A stretch of 64,000 bases of DNA from Citrobacter amalonaticus Y19. Its GTDB lineage: Bacteria; Pseudomonadota; Gammaproteobacteria; Enterobacterales; Enterobacteriaceae. The stretch is taken from assembly GCF_000981805.1 (NCBI RefSeq), contig NZ_CP011132.1, positions 1,116,001 to 1,180,000 of the forward strand, written 5' to 3'. A model generated the notes under the pieces. It was given only the letters and a program-made list of their open reading frames with translations. It had not been told where the DNA came from and made no database searches. Below are positions 42,992 through 52,269 of the stretch, piece by piece; the stretch's first letter is position 1, and every line of letters starts with the position of its first letter. The position numbers were made by a program, and so were the translations under genes.

Positions 42992-43011
42992 AAGTGAGAA
43001 TGTCCGTCTCG

Positions 43012-43266
43012 TTAATGCCGACGGTACTCATTGACCTGGTAATCGCCGGATTCGATTTTGGCAATGCCGGCTTCTAATATCGAAATAAATTGTCTGGCAA
43101 CATCGGTGGTTAACCAGAGCGTTTGGCCGACTTCCGTACCATCGGGTTCAGGACGATTCGGAGTCTGGTAGTGCAAACGCAGCATCAGCGCGTCATAGCT
43201 ATCTACGGTGCTGATGTCCCATCCCACAAGCGGATGAGTCTGAATGACTTCATTATTCTTTTCCAT
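43012..43266 (-). CDS. bssS: Biofilm regulator BssS
   Basis: 84 residues from MEKNNEVIQTHPLVGWDIST, matching E. coli at nearly every position (a preceding ATG codon is ignored). In E. coli BssS affects biofilm formation through indole and AI-2 uptake; it contains no DNA-binding motif I can see. Confidence 0.95.
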   Translation of the reverse strand: MEKNNEVIQTHPLVGWDISTVDSYDALMLRLHYQTPNRPEPDGTEVGQTLWLTTDVARQFISILEAGIAKIESGDYQVNEYRRH

Positions 43267-43561
43267 CATGCCCCCTAATTCGTGTTACAAGACAACGGTT
43301 TTCGAGGTTCAATGCGTTTTTATCTGAAGCAACTTCAGTATATCAATAAATAATGGTATTCACTGAGATTTTAAAGAGGAGGGAGCATAAATTTCTGCAA
43401 ATTAAGAATTTGTGAGTAATTAATCACCATCTTGTTCACTCTTTTTAAGTATGTTGTGCAATGTTTTTGAGCAACAGGTGAAAATATAATCAATTATCGG
43501 GGTTGGGGAATTTTTAAATGATGCCGGTAAAGAGGTTGTCTGAAGGATAAAAATGAAAGGA
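43267..43561. other. Gene-free A+T-rich stretch between bssS and dinI
   Basis: About 300 bases. It must contain the bssS promoter on the minus strand. I find no open frame with a ribosome site and no clear stem-loop outside the dinI terminator at its right end. Confidence 0.4.
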
Positions 43562-43587
43562 TAAAAAAGCCGGGGCGACCCGGCAAA
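43562..43587 (-). terminator. Terminator of dinI
   Basis: Minus strand GCCGGG, loop TCGC, CCCGGC and six T, about 25 bases past the dinI stop. Confidence 0.9.
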
Positions 43588-43608
43588 AGAGACTACGGCA
43601 TAGCATTT

Positions 43609-43854
43609 TTATTCTTTAATGAACCAGTCGTCGGCGCTTTCCCAGGTTTCCTGGAGAATTTCGCTGATCCGTTCTTTATCCTCTTTCGTCGCACCAATCA
43701 CGGACAAATTATTCGCCGCGGCGTAACGAACGGTGACGTTACCGTCATTGTCGGGAAAGTGATGAGTTATACGGCGGGAGAGTTCACCTGCCAGGGCGTC
43801 AATGGCACCGGCAGGCAAAGGTGAAGTTTTAGCAATAGTGACTTCAATACGCAT
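43609..43854 (-). CDS. dinI: DNA damage-inducible protein I
   Basis: 81 residues, starting MRIEVTIAKTSPLPAGAIDA, the DinI/TumA family. The acidic C-terminal helix (EDKERISEILQETWESADDW) binds in the RecA groove. DinI steadies RecA filaments and tunes LexA and UmuD cleavage. A LexA box lies just upstream. Confidence 0.97.
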   Translation of the reverse strand: MRIEVTIAKTSPLPAGAIDALAGELSRRITHHFPDNDGNVTVRYAAANNLSVIGATKEDKERISEILQETWESADDWFIKE

Positions 43855-43875
43855 AATGGCCCCCTGTTGAATATA

Positions 43876-43891
43876 CTGGTTATTTATACAG
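43876..43891 (-). promoter_or_regulatory. LexA (SOS) box of dinI
   Basis: CTGTATAAATAACCAG on the minus strand has the CTG-N10-CAG form of the SOS operator, 22 bases before the dinI start. Confidence 0.92.
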
Positions 43892-43930
43892 TTAACATGA
43901 CCAGGTTACAACAGGCGGCGCTGATTTTTT

Positions 43931-44977
43931 TTACTTTTTAATCGTCCAGCGTACCGTTTCACCCCCGAGGAACGGCACCAGCGTATCGTCGGTCAGCGCG
44001 ATGCTCTCCGGCACCTGCTGTTCTTCACGTACCAGCTCAATGAAGGTCTCATTCACTGGCAGGCCGTAGAATCGCGGACCGTTCAGTGAACAGAAGGCTT
44101 CAAAGTGCGCCAGGGCATCCATCTCTTCAAATACGCTTGCGTAGCTCGCCAGCGCCGTTGGCGCGTTAAAGCAGCCCGCGCAGCCACAGCTCGATTCTTT
44201 ACGATGACGGGCGTGCGGAGCGGAGTCGGTGCCGAGGAAGGCGCGTTCAAAACCGCTGGCAACCAGTTCTCGCAGCGCCTGTTGGTGCACATTGCGCTTG
44301 AGGATCGGCAGACAGTAGAGGTGCGGGCGAATCCCGCCAACCAGCATGTGGTTACGGTTAAACATCAGGTGCTGTGGCGTGATCGTCGTCGCCAGTAACT
44401 CGTTGCCGTCACGGACATACTCCGCCGCATCTTTGGTGGTGATGTGCTCAAAGACCACTTTCAGCGCGGGCAGGCGCTGGCGCAGGGGCTCCATCACCGT
44501 CTCAATAAAACGCGCTTCGCGGTCAAAAATGTCGATATCCGCGTGGGTGACTTCGCCATGAACCAACAGCGGCATGCCGAGTTTTTCCATACGCTCAAGG
44601 ACCGGCATGATGGCATCAATGGAGGTGACGCCGTGGCTGGAGTTGGTGGTGGCATTCGCCGGATAGAGTTTGGCTGCGGTGAATACGCCTTCGCGAAAGC
44701 CGCGTTCCAGTTCAGCAGGATCCAGTGTGTCCGTTAAATAGCAGGTCATCAGCGGCGTGAAGATGTGTCCGGCGGGGACCGCATCAAGAATGCGCTGGCG
44801 ATAGGCGATAGCCGCATCCACCGTGGTGATCGGTGGCGCCAGGTTGGGCATCACTATCGCACGTGCATAAATGTCGCTGGTGTACGGCACGACCGTTTTT
44901 AACATTTCGCCATCGCGAAGGTGAAGGTGCCAGTCGTCTGGGCGGCGGATCTTTAAAACCTGGGAGGGTGCAGTCAT
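43931..44977 (-). CDS. pyrC: Dihydroorotase
   Basis: 348 residues from the ATG of MTAPSQVLKIRRPDDWHLHL; an extension to 45079 is rejected because it would span the promoter. Zinc ligands His17 and His19 lie in HLHLRD, and the carboxylated lysine in AAKLYPANATTNSSHG; the LGTDSAPHARHRKE motif is near the C-terminus. It catalyses the third step of pyrimidine synthesis, closing carbamoyl aspartate to dihydroorotate. Confidence 0.97.
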   Translation of the reverse strand: MTAPSQVLKIRRPDDWHLHLRDGEMLKTVVPYTSDIYARAIVMPNLAPPITTVDAAIAYRQRILDAVPAGHIFTPLMTCYLTDTLDPAELERGFREGVFTAAKLYPANATTNSSHGVTSIDAIMPVLERMEKLGMPLLVHGEVTHADIDIFDREARFIETVMEPLRQRLPALKVVFEHITTKDAAEYVRDGNELLATTITPQHLMFNRNHMLVGGIRPHLYCLPILKRNVHQQALRELVASGFERAFLGTDSAPHARHRKESSCGCAGCFNAPTALASYASVFEEMDALAHFEAFCSLNGPRFYGLPVNETFIELVREEQQVPESIALTDDTLVPFLGGETVRWTIKK

Positions 44978-45026
44978 CAATATGCTCCGGCTGGGGGATG
45001 TCATTTTTGCCGGAAACAAAGGATAT

Positions 45027-45042
45027 GCGGAAACGTTTTCGT
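45027..45042 (-). promoter_or_regulatory. PurR operator of pyrC
   Basis: Minus strand ACGAAAACGTTTCCGC centres on the AACGTT core of PurR sites and sits about 50 bases before the pyrC start, as in E. coli, where PurR represses pyrC. Confidence 0.75.
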
Positions 45043-45050
45043 TTGCACGT

Positions 45051-45074
45051 AAAAAAAGGCGCCGCAGCGCCTTT
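45051..45074 (-). terminator. Terminator of yceB
   Basis: Minus strand AAAGGCGC, loop TGCG, GCGCCTTT and further T, between the yceB stop and the pyrC operator. Confidence 0.9.
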
Positions 45075-45079
45075 GTCAC

Positions 45080-45640
45080 TTAATCAGTGAGCGGGATGAT
45101 AATTTCACCCGGTTTCACTTCGATGCCTTTGGCATATTTTTTCGCCAGCGCTTCGCCTTTGCTGCTGTCTTCACGCAGGACATACGCCGGTTGCTGGTTA
45201 AAGTAATTGCGCAGCGACTGGTTCAGATAGGGCATCAGGGTTTGCAGCACCGACTGCATTTTTTCCGGCGTCACGGTGGCATCCACCACTTCCATTTCCT
45301 GCAGGAAGATGGCCCCTTTTTCTTTATTAAAGACCGGCAGCGCTTTCAGCTTCAGCTTGATGGTCGCTTTCTGGCTGCCAAACAGTGAGTTCATATCCAG
45401 GTTTGCATCGCCGGTCAGCGTCACTTTGTTCGGTTCTTCACGCCCGATCTGGCTGGAGAGGTTGTTCAGTACGATATGCGCATCGGCAACGCCCGGAAGT
45501 CCGATATCTTTGGCAAAGTTGTTGCGCTTTTCGAGCGCCTGGTTAATTTCTTGTTCGCTTACGGTGTACTGTGTGAGCTGATTACAGCCGGTCAACAGGC
45601 CGCCTACTATCAATGCGGCAGCAAAAAAAATCTTCTTCAT
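45080..45640 (-). CDS. yceB: Lipoprotein YceB (DUF1439)
   Basis: 186 residues, identical in length to E. coli. Lipobox GLLTGC with Cys19, then a lipid-binding TULIP-like domain (YTVSEQEINQALEKRNNF). Function not settled; it stands alone between terminators. Confidence 0.94.
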   Translation of the reverse strand: MKKIFFAAALIVGGLLTGCNQLTQYTVSEQEINQALEKRNNFAKDIGLPGVADAHIVLNNLSSQIGREEPNKVTLTGDANLDMNSLFGSQKATIKLKLKALPVFNKEKGAIFLQEMEVVDATVTPEKMQSVLQTLMPYLNQSLRNYFNQQPAYVLREDSSKGEALAKKYAKGIEVKPGEIIIPLTD

Positions 45641-45770
45641 GGGGTTCCTCTACATGATGCGGTCGTCATAATCCTGACATAACGCAGCATGTGTCACCAG
45701 CGCGAACGTCGCCAGTAGAAAAAACTGAAAAAAGCGGCAGCCTCTGTGACTCAGCCACCGCCGGTAAACG

Positions 45771-46418
45771 TTAAATCGCCATTGATGATAACAGATTGAT
45801 CTGCGTCTGTTTCGCCATATTGTCACGATAGTCAGCGACGCGCGTCGGCCAGTTAATACCGGCCACCAGCGTCAAATTACGCAGCAGAGGAAATAACTGG
45901 ATATCATCTTCGGAAAGTTCACCGTTCACGCCATTAGGCTGCACGATGAGCTTATCCAGTGCGCGCAAATCGTCACTGATTTTTTTGATCAGGCCAGCGG
46001 AATGGGCCAGATGGTCGGCAAAACTGCCAATCATCGCCTCTTTCTTCTCAGTAAAGTATTTACGCGCTGAAGGCGTGGAAAATTCATCAAACGCAGATTG
46101 TGCAAAACGCGGCAGCAGCAGGTGATTGGCGTAGCGGTTCACTTTGCGCAGCCACTCGTCAATGGCTGGATTCTTCTTGCCGGTGAGCAGCGGTTTGCCA
46201 TCCAGCTTATCAACGTAATGGACGATGTCCATGCTTTCCGGTAGATAGCGGCTGTCGTCTTTTTGCAGAATCGGCACCATTTTCTGGCCAATCATCCGGG
46301 TTGGGGTGTCGTCATCGTCATTGGCTAAGACATTCAGTTCGACGGGGATATTCTTGAGGCCGAAAATCATGCGGGCTTTGATGCAGAAAGGGCAGTGATC
46401 GTAAATATAAAGCTTCAC
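45771..46418 (-). CDS. grxB: Glutaredoxin 2
   Basis: 215 residues. The active site CPFC is at Cys9-Cys12 (YIYDHCPFCIKARM), followed by a glutathione-transferase-like helical domain, which is why this glutaredoxin is longer than GrxA or GrxC. It reduces protein and glutathione mixed disulfides and is a major cytosolic glutaredoxin in stationary phase. Confidence 0.97.
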   Translation of the reverse strand: MKLYIYDHCPFCIKARMIFGLKNIPVELNVLANDDDDTPTRMIGQKMVPILQKDDSRYLPESMDIVHYVDKLDGKPLLTGKKNPAIDEWLRKVNRYANHLLLPRFAQSAFDEFSTPSARKYFTEKKEAMIGSFADHLAHSAGLIKKISDDLRALDKLIVQPNGVNGELSEDDIQLFPLLRNLTLVAGINWPTRVADYRDNMAKQTQINLLSSMAI

Positions 46419-46481
46419 GTTTCTCCTCCATTTGACTGTCAGTTCCCTTTCAGTATGGAGGAGTCACGCGCAGGTATCAAA

Positions 46482-47690
46482 TCAGGCTCCGGGTTCCAGC
46501 ATGCCGCGCGGCGTGCGCTTGTGGCTGAACTGCCAGCCCAGCGCCAGGAAGGTGATGACGCCAATAATCCCCAGCATCATCCACGGCAACTCCGGTTGCT
46601 GGAGCAGTTTCCCCATATCAAACAGCCAGCCGCCGCCGATATACCCGATAGCACCGCCTATGGCTAACCCCAGGCGGCTAAAGCCCATATAGCTACCACG
46701 CGCCCGCGCATCTGACAGCGAGGCGCTGAGCGTTTCACGGGCAGGTTCGGCGATGATCGAACCAACATAGAAAGTGCAAATCAGCGTGAACAACTGTTGT
46801 AAGTCATTCACCAGTCCCACGGGTAACATACTCAGTGACATCAGCAGTAGCCCGGCCATCAGGCGATGCTCAAGACGAAACCGTTTTTCGCTCCAGCGTG
46901 CAATAGGGTAGAGCAGCGTCAGCGAGAGGCAGGCCTCAATGGCATACATCCATTTCACAGCGGAAGGCGACCCGGCGATGTCATTGACCATAATCGGCAG
47001 CATCAGCATGACCTGGACCGCGAGCATGTAATAGCCCGCCAGCGTCAGCACATAGGTGACAAAGCGTTTGTCACTGAGCACCCGACTCATCCCTTCCCGT
47101 ACCGGAATGCGTACGGTAGAGAGTTTCCACGCGGGCAGCAGCCAGGCGTTAAAGGCAGCGCAAAGCACGAACAACAGAGCCCCGGTGGCGCAGACCAGAC
47201 GGAAGTCATACTGCAACAGCCAGCTCCCTAACAGCGCACCGATAACGGCCCCCGCGCTGTCCTGCATCATCAATATTGAGAAGAAGCGACCCCGCTGATG
47301 CGGGCGAATCAGTTTCACCACCAGCGCGGAACGCGGCGGATCGAACAACGTGCCGCCAAGACCGGAGAGGAAGCAGGAGAACCACAACAGCCAGGGCTCA
47401 TGGGCGATCCCCATGGTGGCAAACCCGGCGGCGCGCATCAGCATGCCGGTGACGATCATCGGTTTCGCGCCAAAGCGGTCGGCAACCGCACCGCCAAAAA
47501 TTCCCAGCCCCTGTTGAATAAGCTGACGCAGGCCCAGCGCGATGCCGACCATCACGGCAGCCCAGCCCATTTGATCGACGAAACGAATTGAGATCAGCGG
47601 GAACACGACGAAGAAGCCCAACACGACCAACATATTATCGATGAGCAGGAAAGTTTTACCCAGGTTCCTGGCCTGCGAGACACGCGACAT
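46482..47690 (-). CDS. mdtH: MFS transporter MdtH
   Basis: 402 residues from the ATG of MSRVSQARNLGKTFLLIDN, as in E. coli; a long open frame upstream (to 47942) has no homology. Twelve membrane helices with the GAVADRFGAKPMIV motif A. In E. coli overproduction gives resistance to norfloxacin and enoxacin. Divergent from rimJ across 292 bases. Confidence 0.95.
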   Translation of the reverse strand: MSRVSQARNLGKTFLLIDNMLVVLGFFVVFPLISIRFVDQMGWAAVMVGIALGLRQLIQQGLGIFGGAVADRFGAKPMIVTGMLMRAAGFATMGIAHEPWLLWFSCFLSGLGGTLFDPPRSALVVKLIRPHQRGRFFSILMMQDSAGAVIGALLGSWLLQYDFRLVCATGALLFVLCAAFNAWLLPAWKLSTVRIPVREGMSRVLSDKRFVTYVLTLAGYYMLAVQVMLMLPIMVNDIAGSPSAVKWMYAIEACLSLTLLYPIARWSEKRFRLEHRLMAGLLLMSLSMLPVGLVNDLQQLFTLICTFYVGSIIAEPARETLSASLSDARARGSYMGFSRLGLAIGGAIGYIGGGWLFDMGKLLQQPELPWMMLGIIGVITFLALGWQFSHKRTPRGMLEPGA

Positions 47691-47982
47691 TTCCCCTCCC
47701 GGGAAACACTCGTCATTCTTCGGGGTGCGCGAAATTTGCGGCATTCGAATGATTGAGAGTAGATAAAGCGAAGTATCTCCTATTCTGCGGCTTTGCTGCC
47801 TTTTTGCCCACCCTCGCCGGGACAATATTTTTTTATCAAAAGTCCATCTTGATAGAGAGTTTTCATCAAAATGGAGGAATAATTCAAAAAATGGCAAATT
47901 GCACTTTTCACAGGGTGGTTTTGCACAGGTATAGTAAGTCAATCAGGGTGTAACGGCGATTCGGGAAGGAGTAGGAATAACT

Positions 47983-48567
47983 ATGTTTGGCTATCGCAGT
48001 AACGTGCCAAAAGTGCGCTTAACCACCGACCGCCTGGTCGTGCGTTTAGTGCATGAGCGTGATGCCTGGCGTCTGGCGGATTATTACGCAGAAAATCGTC
48101 ATTTCTTAAAACCCTGGGAACCGATTCGTGATGAAAGCCACTGCTATCCCTCCGGCTGGCAGGCGCGGCTCGGCATGATTGCCGAATTTCACAAGCAAGG
48201 TTCCGCGTATTACTTTGCGCTGCTGGATCCTGATGAAAAGGAGATCATCGGGGTGGCTAATTTTTCTAACGTGGTGCGGGGGTCTTTCCATGCCTGCTAT
48301 CTGGGCTATTCCATTGCGCAGAAATGGCAGGGGCAGGGGCTGATGTTTGAAGCGCTGACCGCCGCTATCCGTTATATGCAACGCACGCAACATATTCATC
48401 GTATTATGGCGAACTACATGCCGCACAATAAACGCAGTGGCGATTTACTGGCGCGACTCGGCTTTGAAAAAGAAGGCTACGCGAAAGATTATCTGTTGAT
48501 TGACGGACAATGGCGCGATCACGTGCTGACGGCGTTAACGACATCAGAATGGACCGCAGGTCGGTGA
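47983..48567 (+). CDS. rimJ: Ribosomal protein uS5 N-acetyltransferase RimJ
   Basis: 194 residues, GNAT fold. The acetyl-CoA loop QKWQGQGLMFEAL is present, with the C-terminal FEKEGYAKDYLLIDGQWRDH of the RimJ/RimL group. It acetylates the N-terminal alanine of ribosomal protein S5. GGAG lies before the ATG. yceH follows nine bases later. Confidence 0.96.
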   Translation: MFGYRSNVPKVRLTTDRLVVRLVHERDAWRLADYYAENRHFLKPWEPIRDESHCYPSGWQARLGMIAEFHKQGSAYYFALLDPDEKEIIGVANFSNVVRGSFHACYLGYSIAQKWQGQGLMFEALTAAIRYMQRTQHIHRIMANYMPHNKRSGDLLARLGFEKEGYAKDYLLIDGQWRDHVLTALTTSEWTAGR

Positions 48568-48576
48568 GGATACCTT

Positions 48577-49224
48577 ATGAAATATGAATTAACGGCTGCG
48601 GAAGCTCGCGTGATTGGCTGTCTGCTCGAAAAACAGGTCACGACACCGGAGCAATATCCGCTCTCCGTCAACGGCGTGGTCACCGCCTGTAATCAGAAAA
48701 CCAATCGTGAACCGGTGATGAATATGGCGGAGCGCGAGGTACAGGAGCTGCTCGACAATCTGGTGAAACGTCATTTCCTGCGTACGGTCAGCGGCTTTGG
48801 TAGTCGCGTCACCAAGTACGAGCAGCGTTTCTGTAACTCGGAATTTGGTCAACTGAAACTGAGTCCGGCGGAAGTGGCGCTGGTCACGACGCTGCTGCTG
48901 CGTGGCGCGCAAACGCCGGGCGAATTGCGCAGTCGCGCGTCGCGGATGTATGAATTTAGCGACATGGCGGAAGTGGAAACGACGCTGGAGCATCTGGCGA
49001 CGCGGGAGGATGGCCCTTACGTCGTGCGTCTGGCGCGGGAGCCGGGGAAACGTGAAAGTCGCTATATGCATCTGTTCTGCGGCGAAGTGCATGAGCCGAT
49101 TGCCCAGGCTGATGAACCGCAGGCGGCGACGGGGGATTTGCAGGCCCGCGTCGAGGTGCTGGAAAGCGAAGTCGCCGCACTGAAACAACGGCTCGAGTCG
49201 TTGCTGGAACATCTGGGAGAGTAA
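48577..49224 (+). CDS. yceH: YceH, DUF480 winged-helix protein
   Basis: 215 residues with two winged-helix repeats: MKYELTAAEARVIGCLLEKQ and LSPAEVALVTTLLLRGAQTP. A C-terminal coiled coil (LQARVEVLESEVAALKQRLE) closes the protein. UPF0502 family; DNA binding is likely but no target is known. Start of the yceH-yceM pair, GAGG before the ATG. Confidence 0.94.
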   Translation: MKYELTAAEARVIGCLLEKQVTTPEQYPLSVNGVVTACNQKTNREPVMNMAEREVQELLDNLVKRHFLRTVSGFGSRVTKYEQRFCNSEFGQLKLSPAEVALVTTLLLRGAQTPGELRSRASRMYEFSDMAEVETTLEHLATREDGPYVVRLAREPGKRESRYMHLFCGEVHEPIAQADEPQAATGDLQARVEVLESEVAALKQRLESLLEHLGE

Positions 49225-49225
49225 C

Positions 49226-50149
49226 GTGACAAAACTACGTATCGGGGTGGTCGGTCTGGGCGGCATTGCCCAGAAAGCCTGGCTACCCGTGCTCGGCAAC
49301 GCGAGCGACTGGACGTTACAGACCGCCTGGTCACCGTCGCGCGAGAAAGCGGAGAAAATCTGTGCAACCTGGCGCATCCCCTATGCGGGTTCGCTGACCG
49401 ATCTTGCCGCGGACTGCGACGCGGTGTTTGTCCACTCCAGCACGGCGACCCATTATGCCGTCGTCAGTGAATTGCTCAATGCGGGCGTGCATGTCTGCGT
49501 TGATAAGCCGTTGGCAGAAAATTTAGCCGATGCTGAACGGCTGGTGGCGTTGGCGGCGAAGAAAAAGCTGACATTGATGGTGGGATTTAACCGCCGCTTT
49601 GCCCCGCTGTATCGCGAGCTTAAGGCCGAACTGGGGGCTGCCGCCTCTGTGCGGATGGATAAACACCGTACCGACAGCGTGGGTCCCCACGATCTGCGGT
49701 TCACGCTGCTGGATGACTATCTGCATGTCGTCGACACCGCGCTGTGGCTGGCGGGCGGTAACGCGCCGCTCAGCAGCGGGACGCTACTCACCAATGACGC
49801 GGGCGAGATGCTGTACGCCGAGCACCATTTCACTGCCGGTCAGTTGCAATTGACCACCAGTATGCATCGGCGGGCGGGAAGTCAGCGTGAGAGCGTACAG
49901 GCGGTGACCGATGGCGGGCTGATTGACGTGACGGATATGCGTGAGTGGCGTGAAGAGCGCGGGCAGGGCGTGGTGCACAAACCGGTTCCCGGTTGGCAAA
50001 CCACGCTTGAACAGCGTGGATTCGCCGGTTGTGCGCGCCATTTTGTGGAATGCATACAAAATCAGACGGTTCCGGAAACCGCGGGCGAGCAGGCGATCCT
50101 CGCCCAGCGCGTGGTGGAAAAGCTCTGGCGCGAGGCGATGAGCGAATAA
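49226..50149 (+). CDS. yceM: Gfo/Idh/MocA-type oxidoreductase YceM
   Basis: 307 residues from a GTG start one base after the yceH stop, with GGGAGAG in front. NAD(P)-binding fold GVVGLGGIAQKAWLPVL, the CVDKPLAENLADAERL motif of the family, and a C-terminal alpha/beta domain. Substrate unknown. Also called mviM; in relatives it precedes murJ (mviN) and was once thought a virulence gene. Confidence 0.95.
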   Translation: MTKLRIGVVGLGGIAQKAWLPVLGNASDWTLQTAWSPSREKAEKICATWRIPYAGSLTDLAADCDAVFVHSSTATHYAVVSELLNAGVHVCVDKPLAENLADAERLVALAAKKKLTLMVGFNRRFAPLYRELKAELGAAASVRMDKHRTDSVGPHDLRFTLLDDYLHVVDTALWLAGGNAPLSSGTLLTNDAGEMLYAEHHFTAGQLQLTTSMHRRAGSQRESVQAVTDGGLIDVTDMREWREERGQGVVHKPVPGWQTTLEQRGFAGCARHFVECIQNQTVPETAGEQAILAQRVVEKLWREAMSE

Positions 50150-50210
50150 TCCCCTGTCACATCTGGCGGTAGTAATTCACCGTAATCCAGGTAGACTAAG
50201 CGCCTCTTCC

Positions 50211-50236
50211 AACGCCTGCATTGCAGGCGTTTTGCC
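50211..50236 (+). terminator. Hairpin between yceM and murJ
   Basis: AACGCCTGC, loop ATT, GCAGGCGTT and two T then G; stem strong, T run short. It lies about 24 bases before the murJ start, so it could also affect murJ leader folding. Confidence 0.6.
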
Positions 50237-50259
50237 GTAGGGTCTGGAATAAAAAAGTC

Positions 50260-51795
50260 ATGAACCTATTAAAATCGCTGGCCGCCGTCAGCTCAATGAC
50301 GATGTTTTCACGTGTGCTGGGTTTTGCGCGTGACGCGATTGTCGCCAGAATCTTTGGTGCCGGAATGGCAACCGATGCCTTTTTTGTGGCATTCAAATTA
50401 CCCAACCTGTTACGCCGTATTTTTGCGGAAGGGGCCTTTTCTCAGGCCTTTGTCCCCATTCTGGCCGAATACAAAAGCAAGCAGGGCGAAGACGCCACCC
50501 GCGTGTTTGTCTCTTATGTTTCGGGACTGCTGACGCTGGCGCTCGCCGTGGTCACCGTCGCCGGGATGCTGGCGGCGCCGTGGGTGATCATGGTGACGGC
50601 GCCGGGTTTTGCCGACACGGCCGATAAATTCGCGCTGACCACCAAACTGCTGCAAATTACCTTTCCGTACATCCTGCTGATTTCGCTGGCCTCGCTGGTT
50701 GGGGCGATCCTCAATACCTGGAACCGCTTCTCCATTCCGGCGTTTGCCCCTACGTTCCTGAACATCAGCATGATTGGTTTCGCGCTGTTTGCCGCGCCGT
50801 ATTTCAATCCACCCGTTCTGGCGCTGGCGTGGGCAGTCACCGTTGGCGGCGTGCTGCAACTGGTTTATCAGCTTCCGCATCTGAAAAAAATCGGCATGCT
50901 GGTGCTGCCGCGAATTAACTTCCGCGATGCGGGTGCGATGCGCGTCGTGAAGCAGATGGGCCCGGCGATCCTCGGTGTCTCCGTCAGCCAGATCTCGCTT
51001 ATCATCAACACCATTTTCGCCTCCTTTCTCGCGTCCGGTTCCGTTTCGTGGATGTACTACGCGGATCGTCTGATGGAATTTCCGTCGGGTGTACTGGGTG
51101 TGGCGCTGGGGACAATCCTGCTGCCTTCACTGTCGAAAAGCTTCGCCAGCGGCAACCATGATGAGTACTGCCGTCTGATGGACTGGGGGCTGCGACTGTG
51201 CTTCCTGTTGGCGCTGCCGAGCGCGGTGGCTATTGGGATCCTGTCCGGCCCCTTGATCACCTCATTGTTTCAGTACGGTAAATTCACCGCTTTCGATGCG
51301 CTGATGACGCAGCGGGCACTGATTGCCTATTCCGTGGGGCTGATGGGGCTGATTGTGGTGAAAGTGCTGGCGCCGGGCTTCTATTCGCGTCAGAACATCA
51401 AAACGCCGGTTAAAATTGCCATTGTGACGCTTATCATGACCCAACTGATGAACCTGGCGTTCATTGGCCCGCTGAAGCATGCCGGACTGTCGTTGTCGAT
51501 TAGCCTCGCCGCCTGTCTGAACGCAGGATTGCTGTACTGGCAGTTGCGCAAACAGAAAATTTTCACCCCGCAACCGGGCTGGATGGGTTTTCTTATTCGT
51601 CTGATTGTCGCCGTGCTGGTGATGGCAGCCGTGCTGGTTGGCGTGTTGCACATCATGCCGGAGTGGTCGCAGGGGACGATGCCGTGGCGTCTGCTTCGCC
51701 TGATGGCGGTGGTCATTGCCGGTATTGCCGCCTACTTTGCCGCACTGGCGGTGATGGGCTTCAAAGTGAAAGAGTTTGCGCGCCGGACGGCGTAA
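50260..51795 (+). CDS. murJ: Lipid II flippase MurJ
   Basis: 511 residues from ATG 50260, the E. coli length. Fourteen membrane helices of the MOP superfamily. The essential arginines fall at Arg18, Arg24 and Arg52 (FSRVLGFARDAIVARIFGAG and LPNLLRRIF). MurJ flips lipid II to the periplasm for peptidoglycan synthesis and is essential. Confidence 0.97.
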   Translation: MNLLKSLAAVSSMTMFSRVLGFARDAIVARIFGAGMATDAFFVAFKLPNLLRRIFAEGAFSQAFVPILAEYKSKQGEDATRVFVSYVSGLLTLALAVVTVAGMLAAPWVIMVTAPGFADTADKFALTTKLLQITFPYILLISLASLVGAILNTWNRFSIPAFAPTFLNISMIGFALFAAPYFNPPVLALAWAVTVGGVLQLVYQLPHLKKIGMLVLPRINFRDAGAMRVVKQMGPAILGVSVSQISLIINTIFASFLASGSVSWMYYADRLMEFPSGVLGVALGTILLPSLSKSFASGNHDEYCRLMDWGLRLCFLLALPSAVAIGILSGPLITSLFQYGKFTAFDALMTQRALIAYSVGLMGLIVVKVLAPGFYSRQNIKTPVKIAIVTLIMTQLMNLAFIGPLKHAGLSLSISLAACLNAGLLYWQLRKQKIFTPQPGWMGFLIRLIVAVLVMAAVLVGVLHIMPEWSQGTMPWRLLRLMAVVIAGIAAYFAALAVMGFKVKEFARRTA

Positions 51796-51804
51796 GCGAA
51801 ATCG

Positions 51805-51834
51805 TTCCGGATGGCGAAATGCCGCCATCCGGAA
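51805..51834. terminator. Perfect 12-bp inverted repeat between murJ and flgN
   Basis: TTCCGGATGGCG, loop AAATGC, CGCCATCCGGAA between two facing stop codons. REP-like in sequence, without a T run, and likely stops or stabilises both transcripts. Confidence 0.65.
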
Positions 51835-51838
51835 ACCA

Positions 51839-52261
51839 TCAAATAGAGAATTTTTTCCCGCCGCGAGAGGCAGAAGAGGGTTGACCGTTCGCACCGTACA
51901 GTGACGGTTCCTGATACGGTTTTAAAACCTCAAGCGCGTGTTGATTGCGCTGAATCTGATCTTCCAATAACCAGCCGTTATGCTGATTCAGGTCGCGTAA
52001 GTGCTGCGTTTTATCGGTAATCGCTTTCCAGCGCTCGGCCACGTCATCGTTCGCGCTACGCTGCGGGTCTTGTTCCAGTCGCCGCTGTTGTTCCAGATAG
52101 TCCAGAGTCGCCAGCAGAGAACTTTTTTCTTCTGTAATACGCTGCAGCTGGCTCCCGTTAATATGACCCACGGAAAGTTGTTGCTGTTCGGCGTCCATTA
52201 CCGTTTTCAGGTCATTCAGGACAGCCGTCATTTGATCGAGTATTTCTGACAAGCGCGTCAT
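51839..52261 (-). CDS. flgN: Flagellar export chaperone FlgN
   Basis: 140 residues, alpha-helical, starting MTRLSEILDQMTAVLNDLKT. FlgN escorts the hook-filament junction proteins FlgK and FlgL to the export gate and, in Salmonella, helps FlgM translation. It starts eight bases after the flgM stop in the same operon. Confidence 0.95.
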   Translation of the reverse strand: MTRLSEILDQMTAVLNDLKTVMDAEQQQLSVGHINGSQLQRITEEKSSLLATLDYLEQQRRLEQDPQRSANDDVAERWKAITDKTQHLRDLNQHNGWLLEDQIQRNQHALEVLKPYQEPSLYGANGQPSSASRGGKKFSI

Positions 52262-52269
52262 ACGGTCAG

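Noticed and set aside
43931..45079. Longer form of PyrC starting at 45079
   Set aside because: It would overlap the yceB terminator and the PurR site; the family start is at 44977.
46482..47942. Longer form of MdtH starting at 47942
   Set aside because: The extra 84 residues are not membrane-like, match nothing and lie over the divergent promoter region.
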